From Planctomycetia bacterium (GTDB taxonomy: Bacteria; Planctomycetota; Planctomycetia; Gemmatales; Gemmataceae), in the NCBI GenBank assembly GCA_005772955.1, contig SXID01000113.1:1-45504 (forward strand): a stretch of DNA of 45,504 nt. Direction: 5' to 3'. Shown piece after piece: positions 39,310-45,504 of this stretch; the stretch's first letter is position 1; every line of letters begins with the position of its first letter. The notes under the pieces were generated by a model. It was not told the origin of the DNA. It saw only the letters and a program-made list of their open reading frames with translations, and searched no databases. A program made the position numbers and the translations under genes.

Positions 39310-42300
39310 CTACTTCTTCTGCACGTAAGCGGCCCGGTCGCGCGTGAGGCGCGTCGTATCGGCCACCGATAGCACGAACACCTCGGTGCGGTTCTTGTCT
39401 ACTACCTTTGCGTACCGCTGCTTGTCAGCCGTACCGCCGACCACGCCGCCGACCGCGAGCGTTCGCGTACTGCCGTCCTTGAACGTCACCATCAGGGTGA
39501 CCTCCGGTGTCTCCAGACCGAAGAGCTTTGGGTCGCCCTTCTCGTCCACCGCGTATCGCTCCACCTGAATCGCGGTCAAGCCGCCGAGAAGTTCCGTGAG
39601 CGCGGGCACGCGGATCATGTCGCCCGGTGCCGCCGGATCGACCCACGCGGCGCCGCGCTTCTGCATGGCGAAGGTCTTGCCGCTACGCGTGATCTCCACC
39701 GTGTCCGCCTGGAAGGCGTCGATCGTCCACGGCTTCCGCACGCGGTACTCGGCCAGCACCTTCGCGGACTGCTCCTTACCCAACAGCGCGATCATGCCAC
39801 CGGTCCCGGCGCTCACATGGATGCGCCCGTCCGGGGCGGTCTTGCCGATCAGAAGCGTGAGCACCACTTTGTCGCCGTTGGACACGGTCCAGGTGGCTTC
39901 CGGGCGGTCGAGGCCGAACGGCTTCAGGTCCGCGGGCTTCTCCGCGACCCAGTCCGCCGCGCGCAGTTTGCCGAGGTCGTTCACCAGATCGTCGAGCGCG
40001 GCCTGCTCCGCGTCGGCCATCAGCGGAGCCGTCACCTTCCAGTTGCCGTTCACTTTGGAGAAGGTCACCTTGCGGTCGCCGCGATCGAGTTGGAGTTTGT
40101 CCGCGTCCACGAACTTCACGATGGTGCGGTCGCGGAACGACGCCGGCGCGGCGAGGAGTTTCTGCGTGAGCGAGCCAGGCAGCACAGCCACGGCCGCGTC
40201 CGGTGCGGCGCCTTCGACGGCAACATAGCGGTCACCGTCCGGCTTCGCGGGATCTACCGGGCGCCCCAACCGCAGCATTTTCTGTTCGGCCTTGTCGCCC
40301 ACTGTGAGCGTGAGCGTCGCTTCCGGCGGTTCGAGACCGTACTGCTTGAACACGTCTTCCTTCTTGCCGAACGCGACGACCTTCTCCGCACGCAAGCGGC
40401 CGAGCGCATCCGCGAGTTCGTCCATCAGCGGTTGGTCGGCTTTCAGCTTCGCGGGCTTCACCACGTCCCAGCCGATGGCCGCGGCCGGCGCGAGTTCGAG
40501 TTCTTCCTTGCCCTTCATCCGCGCGAAGGTCGTGAGCGTGGCCGGGTCGAACGTGAGCAGCGTGCGGTCGGCGAATTCGAGCTTGGTGCGCGCGAGCAGC
40601 GGTACCGCGAACGCGGGGATCACGCCCACCGCCTTGCCGTCGTCCACGCGCACGAACCGCCCGCCGAGCGGGTCCGGCTTGCCCAACTGAATCTTGTGCG
40701 TTAGAGGCTTGTCGCCGCTCACTGTGACCGTGAGCGTGAACTCAGGCTTCTCCAAACCGAAGTCGGCCCACTTCACTGCGTCGCCAAACGCGGCGAGCCG
40801 TTCGACCGGAAGCGGCGCGAGCAGCGAGACCAACTGCCCAGCCGCGACCGTATCGACAGTGAACGCCGCGCCCTCGGCCTTCCAGACGCCCTTGTCATCC
40901 TTCGCGAGCGCGACCGCGTTCTCGGGCTTGTCGCCGCCGATTTGCACCTTCGTGATCTTCGCCGCATCGAGGAAGAGGAGGTTGCGGTCCAGCAGCGTGA
41001 GCGGCGACGTTTGCACGCCGAACAGGTACTGCACCGGCAGCACGAACACGGGCGCGGTCGGTTCGTCGAGCTTCGCGTAGCGGTCGAACCCACCCGGTGT
41101 CACGCCGCCAATGGTGACGCTCTTCATGACGATCTTCTCTGCGTCGTTGGTCTTCTCGGTGTACGTCAACTTCACCTTCGCGAGTGGCTTGTCGAACCCG
41201 AACTTCGTCGGGTCCGGTGCGGCGATCGCTTCGTATTTCGCGGCGCCGAGGACGCCCAACCCGCTGAGCATCGGCTGCGCGTTCAGGAACGGCACCGGAG
41301 CCGTGAACGGACCGGAGAGCTTCCAGTTCGTGCCGTCCTTCGTGAGCGTGAACGTGTCGTCTTTGGTGTCGAACCGCGTGATCTCCACACCGGTGATCTT
41401 CTCCAGTGGCACGTTCCACACTTGCAGCGGGAGCAACCCGACCGGACCGGCCGCGAGTGAGTCGGTTGTGGTCGTGGCGAGGCCGAACACGTTGCCGCCG
41501 TCGAGTCTCGCGAACACCTCACCCGGCTTTCCGGGGCGTGCGCTGCCCACTTCGAGCTTGTAGGTGCGGTTGTTGCCGAACGTGAGTCGAACCGCGAACT
41601 TCGGCTTGTCGAGTCCGTACTCGGCCGGGTTCGCGGTGCTCTCCGCGAGGAACTCCGTCGCCTGAAGGTTACTCAGTTGCGCGAGCAGTCCCGCCACGGC
41701 GGCGGGGTCGGTATCAGACGCGAGGGGCGCCACGAGCTTCCACACGTCGCGGTCGCCCGCTTTTTCTTGCTTCAGCGCGAAGCCGTTGGTGCCTTCCACG
41801 GTGAGCGCGACGAGCTTCGCGTCGGCGGTGTCGAGCAACTTGCGCCCGCGATACGCGATGGCCGGGCGTGCGAAGATCGCGGAGACGCGATCCGGGAACA
41901 ACCTGGGCGTGAGCCAGCCCATGTCGGCACCGGGCGGTCCAGTCACGATGCGGTCGTCGAGGAGTGTGATGCGCGGCCACCCCGCGAGTTGCAGCGGGAG
42001 TTTCCCCTTCGCGAAGTCGGGCGCGCCGACGTACATCTTGTACTCGCGCGCTGGCGCCTCCGGTTCGTCGTCGGGTCGGTTCTCGCGCACGACCACGGTG
42101 ATGGTGGTCGCGGTCGCCGGGTCGAGTCCGCGTGTCTTCGGGTCAGTGCTGTAAAGATCGGTGGATGAATCGCCGCGGAAACTCACGAGCCGGTTGACGA
42201 GATCGTCCACGCGGGCCGTGTCCGCGAGAAGCGGGTTCGGCTTCTGGTCGATGAGCCACCGGTCCCGTTTCTCGTCTTCCTGAGTCGCCTTCGGGTTGCC

Positions 42301-43752
42301 CTTCTTCCGGGTGAGCGCGATCGGCGGCTTGCCCGGCGCCGCGATCGTGATCGTCCGCACTTCGTCTACTGCGAACCGCGCCACATTTGCCTCAACGAGA
42401 TCGCCGGCCTTCGCGAACAACCCTTCGAGCTTGTCCGCCGGAACCGTGAAAAGCTGCGGGTTCCCTTCGATCTGCGCATAGCGGTAGATGGTCGGCACCT
42501 TCCGCGTGACCGTGCGCGGCGGCATTCCGGGCGGACTGGGGAGTGTCACCTGCTCGTCGCGTTCGGTGACCTTCGCGGTGCCGCCGAACTTCACTGTCAC
42601 CGTGCTGCCGTCTTTCATGCGCACGCTCACGGATTGCTTCGACTTCTGCAGTTCTTCTCGCGGGTCGGCAAGGGTTTCAGGGTGAAGCCGCACGACCGCG
42701 GCGAAGAACGGTTCCACCGGGACCGCGAAGAGCCGCGCCATGGCGAACGGGTGTTCGGCCACGTAGCCGCCTTGCGCGGCGGGCACGAAATCTTCGACCC
42801 ACAACTCCGGCAACGCGGCGAGAACCTGCTGGAGTTTCGCCGGGTCGAGACGATCGCGAACGGGCGCGTCGAGCGCCCATACATCCGCGAGCCGGTCCGG
42901 TTGCACGACCGGTTCCGCGCCCTTCGTGGTGACCGTCGGTGCGGGCGTTGGTGCGGTGCGTTTCAGGGTGAAACTGCCGTTCGATGCCCACGGCGTCAGT
43001 CCGAGAATCTTCACGCTCTTGTTCGTGATGCGAACCTCTTCGACCGCGTTACTGGGAAGTGTAACGGTCGTGGGCACGCCGGGTTCCGGCATCCCGGACG
43101 GCCCGAACGACGGTGCGCCCGCGAAGTTTACCCGCTCCACGTTCGAGAAGAGCTGGCGGCGCCGGTAGGTTTCGGCCGGGCGGCGCAGCACGGGCATCAC
43201 GTCGGGGCCGAACTTCAGCACTTCGTTCGCGTTGTTTACGCGAACGAACGCGGAGCGCGTGAATGCGGTCTCGCCAGGACCGGCCTTCGGCTCGCCGCAC
43301 TTGAGGACGTACTCCTTGCCGCCGGCCGTCACTTTGACGGTGAGGGGCTTCTGCGCGTCCGCGAGACCGTAGACCGCGAGGTCCGCGTCTTCGGGTAGCG
43401 CGATCGGCTGGAACCGCGTGCGCAGGTTCGCGAGCGTATCGATGAGTTCGCTCACCGTGGCGGTGCTGAGCGGCCAGTTGCCGGGTTGCTTCCAGGCCTT
43501 CCGGGTTTTGCCAGGTTCGTCGGTCGGGACTTCGTAGGACTCAAAGACGGACGTTTCACCCGTCACCGGCAGCACCTCGACGCGGGTGACGGTGTCCGGG
43601 GTGAAGTCGGCTTCGAACGCCGAGATCGCGGGCGCGTCGGCGGGCGCGGTGGCTCGGCGGCCGACGTTGGGCGCCCACGTGTCGCCCTTCCACAGCCATA
43701 CGCCGACACCGGCCGCGAGGATCACAAGGGCGATGGTCGATTTCCAGTTCAT
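39310..43752 (-). CDS. Very long DUF4340 repeat protein
   Basis: A 1480-residue protein with one N-terminal membrane helix (about 6-22, STIALVILAAGVGVWLW) and a periplasmic or outer body. The DUF4340 signature, of the type FGL-x-x-P-x-x-x-L-x-V followed by a strand pair, recurs at about residues 707 (AEYGLDKPKF), 847 (TKFGFDKPLA), 995 (ADFGLEKPEF), 1135 (KQYGLEPPEA), 1276 (KPFGLDRPEA) and 1407 (KLFGLETPEV), with poorer copies near 128 and 540. The spacing of about 140 residues points to tandem duplication. Family members are usually 300-500 residues and often sit beside GldG/ABC-type gliding or export subunits; no such gene is here. GGTGAC just upstream of the start at 43752 is the only ribosome-binding candidate. 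Function unknown. Confidence 0.88.
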   Translation of the reverse strand: MNWKSTIALVILAAGVGVWLWKGDTWAPNVGRRATAPADAPAISAFEADFTPDTVTRVEVLPVTGETSVFESYEVPTDEPGKTRKAWKQPGNWPLSTATVSELIDTLANLRTRFQPIALPEDADLAVYGLADAQKPLTVKVTAGGKEYVLKCGEPKAGPGETAFTRSAFVRVNNANEVLKFGPDVMPVLRRPAETYRRRQLFSNVERVNFAGAPSFGPSGMPEPGVPTTVTLPSNAVEEVRITNKSVKILGLTPWASNGSFTLKRTAPTPAPTVTTKGAEPVVQPDRLADVWALDAPVRDRLDPAKLQQVLAALPELWVEDFVPAAQGGYVAEHPFAMARLFAVPVEPFFAAVVRLHPETLADPREELQKSKQSVSVRMKDGSTVTVKFGGTAKVTERDEQVTLPSPPGMPPRTVTRKVPTIYRYAQIEGNPQLFTVPADKLEGLFAKAGDLVEANVARFAVDEVRTITIAAPGKPPIALTRKKGNPKATQEDEKRDRWLIDQKPNPLLADTARVDDLVNRLVSFRGDSSTDLYSTDPKTRGLDPATATTITVVVRENRPDDEPEAPAREYKMYVGAPDFAKGKLPLQLAGWPRITLLDDRIVTGPPGADMGWLTPRLFPDRVSAIFARPAIAYRGRKLLDTADAKLVALTVEGTNGFALKQEKAGDRDVWKLVAPLASDTDPAAVAGLLAQLSNLQATEFLAESTANPAEYGLDKPKFAVRLTFGNNRTYKLEVGSARPGKPGEVFARLDGGNVFGLATTTTDSLAAGPVGLLPLQVWNVPLEKITGVEITRFDTKDDTFTLTKDGTNWKLSGPFTAPVPFLNAQPMLSGLGVLGAAKYEAIAAPDPTKFGFDKPLAKVKLTYTEKTNDAEKIVMKSVTIGGVTPGGFDRYAKLDEPTAPVFVLPVQYLFGVQTSPLTLLDRNLLFLDAAKITKVQIGGDKPENAVALAKDDKGVWKAEGAAFTVDTVAAGQLVSLLAPLPVERLAAFGDAVKWADFGLEKPEFTLTVTVSGDKPLTHKIQLGKPDPLGGRFVRVDDGKAVGVIPAFAVPLLARTKLEFADRTLLTFDPATLTTFARMKGKEELELAPAAAIGWDVVKPAKLKADQPLMDELADALGRLRAEKVVAFGKKEDVFKQYGLEPPEATLTLTVGDKAEQKMLRLGRPVDPAKPDGDRYVAVEGAAPDAAVAVLPGSLTQKLLAAPASFRDRTIVKFVDADKLQLDRGDRKVTFSKVNGNWKVTAPLMADAEQAALDDLVNDLGKLRAADWVAEKPADLKPFGLDRPEATWTVSNGDKVVLTLLIGKTAPDGRIHVSAGTGGMIALLGKEQSAKVLAEYRVRKPWTIDAFQADTVEITRSGKTFAMQKRGAAWVDPAAPGDMIRVPALTELLGGLTAIQVERYAVDEKGDPKLFGLETPEVTLMVTFKDGSTRTLAVGGVVGGTADKQRYAKVVDKNRTEVFVLSVADTTRLTRDRAAYVQKK

Positions 43753-43853
43753 GGGCAGTCACCAACGGGTTGCCGGTGCATTCAGCGATGGACGGGAGCA
43801 GAGACGCTACCGGAGCGTATTGTAGGGCCGGGCGCCTCGACACGGACAGCGTT

Positions 43854-43880
43854 GTCCGTCGCGGACGCTTCCGGCTCGTC
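43854..43880. repeat. Decayed half of a GACGAGCCG-family hairpin
   Basis: These 27 bases match the right arm of the hairpin at 14908-14934 with only two differences. The opposite arm is not intact; a degraded trace lies near 43825-43847. A short CGGACA-GCGT-TGTCCG hairpin (43843-43858) overlaps the start. It looks like a decayed copy with one good arm. Confidence 0.7.
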
Positions 43881-44078
43881 AGAACGTCTCACTCCTGACC
43901 ACCCGAATCAATTCCTACGCCCGGTCTGGGGTTGCCCGGCTTGCGTGGCTTCGCCACCTCGCGACGGCGGGGGAGGCGACCCGGTTTGCCCGCGTGCCGG
44001 TGACGGTTCAACTTCGCGCCGCAGGGCGGACGTAGCGTTTTTTCTTGGTGAAGGGCCGGTTTTTGGGGCGAAGATCGC

Positions 44079-44106
44079 TTGACCGGGGCGGGGCTGCCGT
44101 TATCGT
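44079..44106 (+). promoter_or_regulatory. Possible sigma-70-type promoter of the barrel gene
   Basis: TTGACC (44079-44084) and TATCGT (44101-44106) are 16 bases apart. The start codon is about 138 bases downstream, leaving a long leader. The -35 box is identical to that of the AsmA-like promoter. Confidence 0.45.
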
Positions 44107-44244
44107 CCCGCGACTTTCCGCAACAAGTGCGCGAAGTGCCGTATGCGGTTGAGCGGCCTCCCGGACAAACCGGGGCCGGGCCGGGGCGGGTTGGGGAGCC
44201 TGCCGCGGCCAGTTCATGCAGACTGTCGAAGGGGGAACTGGGTT

Positions 44245-45435
44245 ATGCGCCATCGGTACATAGGGGGAGCCGTGCTGGCGGCCGCGATCGCGGTTAGCTG
44301 GCCGGGTGAGGTCGCAGCCCAGGAGGGCGGTTTCCAAACACCCATCAACAGCGGCGATGTGATCCCGATTCCAACTGGGCGGGCCGGGGAGCCGGGGTTC
44401 TACATCTCGGCCGAGTTCATGATGCTGACGCAGACGCGGGCACTGGGCCGCCAGGACATCGCGTACCGTGGGTTTTTCGATGCTCAGGGCGCGATCACTG
44501 GCGTACCGGGCACGTTCCTCGGTACGGGGCAAGTGGGGCTCAACACCAACAACATGGGGCGGCGGGAGTTCCAGCCCGGGTATCGGGCGGAGATTGGATA
44601 CAAGTTCGACACGGGTACCCGAATCTACGCGAATTACATGCAGTTGTACGACGCCCACTACTCGTCGGGGGCGACGCAGTTCACGCGGGGGTTCCGTGCG
44701 CGGGCCGACCTGTCGGACACGTTCCTGTCGTCCCCAGTGTTCAATTTCACCGTCGCGTTTGGCGGGCCGGAACTGGACACCGCGCAGGACGTCGCCGGAG
44801 CCGGGTTCAACACAGCCGGCATCTGGAACGCGGCCGACGTGATGGACACAAAGTTCGTGCAGCGGTACCAGCAGGCGGAAGTCGGAATGCGGATTCCGAT
44901 GTTCGCCACCGAGTACAGTAGCGTTTATGGGCTGTCCGGTGCCCGGTTCGCGTGGTTCTTCGAGCGCTATACCTGGCGCACTGTGGACATCGACCAGACC
45001 GGCAACGCCCCGCCGCAAAACGTCGCGGTCTACACCAACACCCTCTCGCAGCGCATGTACGGTCTGTTCATTGGGTGCGGGCACGAGATCTACCTGGGCA
45101 ACATGTTCTCGGCCAGCCTAGACCTGACAGCGGCCGCGTACATGGACGTGGCCAAACAACGGGCCAAATACCGGCTCGGCGACGACTCCACGCAGTCGAA
45201 GTTCGGGCGTGAGTCGTTCGACGTGGTGCCCAGCGCAACCGCCGACCTCAACCTGTGGGTGTATCCGGTCGAGGGCGTGCAACTCCGTCTCGGATACAGC
45301 GGGATGACGTTCTTCAACACCCGGTACATGCGGGACCCGGTCGGGTTCAACTTCGGGAACATCGACCCGCTCTACGGCACCAAGTATTTCCGTCTGATCC
45401 ACGGGTTCAACGTCGGCATCGGGTTTTTCTTCTAA
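44245..45435 (+). CDS. BBP7-like outer-membrane beta-barrel protein
   Basis: A 396-residue exported protein. The signal peptide is about 1-25 (ending VAAQ). The chain then alternates hydrophobic strands and polar turns, as in a beta-barrel: FYISAEFMMLTQ, AEIGYKFDTGTRIYANYMQLY, FNVGIGFFF at the end. The C-terminal phenylalanine is the usual outer-membrane assembly signal. Proteins of this kind in planctomycetes are often called BBP7-family; the barrel could be a pore or an adhesin. The start at 44245 is supported by GGGGG about 9 bases upstream and by the signal peptide. A 14-base palindrome lies downstream. Confidence 0.83.
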   Translation: MRHRYIGGAVLAAAIAVSWPGEVAAQEGGFQTPINSGDVIPIPTGRAGEPGFYISAEFMMLTQTRALGRQDIAYRGFFDAQGAITGVPGTFLGTGQVGLNTNNMGRREFQPGYRAEIGYKFDTGTRIYANYMQLYDAHYSSGATQFTRGFRARADLSDTFLSSPVFNFTVAFGGPELDTAQDVAGAGFNTAGIWNAADVMDTKFVQRYQQAEVGMRIPMFATEYSSVYGLSGARFAWFFERYTWRTVDIDQTGNAPPQNVAVYTNTLSQRMYGLFIGCGHEIYLGNMFSASLDLTAAAYMDVAKQRAKYRLGDDSTQSKFGRESFDVVPSATADLNLWVYPVEGVQLRLGYSGMTFFNTRYMRDPVGFNFGNIDPLYGTKYFRLIHGFNVGIGFFF

Positions 45436-45483
45436 CCGGTGCGAGACGACCGCTCTCGCCCCGAAACGCGGTTCGCCGCGCAC

Positions 45484-45497
45484 GCCCTTCGAAGGGC
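45484..45497 (+). terminator. Short perfect palindrome after the barrel gene
   Basis: GCCCTTCGAAGGGC is self-complementary. It lies 49 bases after the barrel stop and near the window edge. A U run is not visible, so it is a weak terminator candidate. Confidence 0.35.
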
Positions 45498-45504
45498 CGC
45501 GTCA

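Larger units (their letters stand above)
43753..44244. other. Gene-free region between DUF4340 and barrel genes
   Basis: No convincing gene is seen in these 492 bases between two divergent genes. On the minus strand TACAAT (43819-43824) lies 67 bases before the DUF4340 start and may be its -10 box. The region also holds a decayed copy of the GACGAGCCG hairpin family and a promoter candidate for the barrel gene. The rest, including several C- and G-rich runs and short T runs near 44037-44060, shows no clear structure. Confidence 0.5.

Noticed and set aside
1-45504. tRNA or rRNA genes, insertion sequences and phage genes
   Set aside because: I looked for cloverleaf patterns, transposase motifs and phage proteins, and saw none. 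Small RNA genes cannot be excluded by eye.

Overview
This window reads as a piece of chromosome from a high-GC planctomycete, most likely a Gemmata-like member of the Gemmataceae. The assignment rests on families that are concentrated in that group: an ECF sigma factor paired with a Ser/Thr kinase, a PSCyt/DUF1549/DUF1553 cytochrome-type protein, a DUF1559 pseudopilin-like protein beside a small lipoprotein, a giant DUF4340 protein, a VPS10-type propeller, an FG-GAP protein, and a BBP7-like outer-membrane barrel. I see no rRNA, tRNA, insertion sequence, phage or CRISPR array. About 28 genes plus one decayed gene are supported. Long antisense reading frames are frequent because of the GC-rich third codon positions and were left out.

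Layout. 0.4-4.7 kb: a membrane Ser/Thr kinase behind an ECF sigma factor, divergent from a collagen-like secreted protein. 4.7-14 kb: a beta-lactamase/VanX-type fusion, divergent from a PSD1 cytochrome-type protein and a small membrane protein, then a VPS10-like propeller carrying two PDZ domains. 14-18 kb: yebC and a lone hutH, divergent from a TIGR01777 epimerase with an SRPBCC front end. 18-21.2 kb: an FG-GAP protein, an unknown protein, ilvN and a small overlapping partner. 21.2-26 kb, minus strand: a decayed TPR gene, a secreted N-formylglutamate-amidohydrolase-like protein, a toxin-antitoxin pair just behind leuC, then a lipoprotein and a DUF1559 pseudopilin. 26-30.4 kb: an anchored unknown protein, truD, and a Ser/Thr kinase fused to a PilZ domain. 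30.6-33.5 kb, minus strand: a three-gene membrane cluster and a secreted alpha/beta hydrolase. 33.8-38.6 kb: an AsmA-like protein and an LptF/LptG permease, probably an envelope-lipid pair. 38.8-45.4 kb: an FKBP isomerase, the DUF4340 giant and an outer-membrane barrel.

The genes do not form one pathway. Two themes recur: cell-envelope work (VanX-type peptidase, AsmA-like, LptF/G, barrel, lipoprotein, pseudopilin) and signalling by kinases (ECF/kinase pair, kinase-PilZ). Amino-acid genes (ilvN, leuC, hutH) stand alone, away from their usual partners.

The strongest non-coding signal is a set of intergenic inverted repeats, mostly at convergent 3' ends. Several share a GACGAGCCG edge. Two copies differ at bases that are changed in both arms, so both stay perfectly paired. 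A second family of large palindromes occurs at 2.9 and 38.7 kb. A third kind of palindrome lies in frame inside the AsmA-like coding region.
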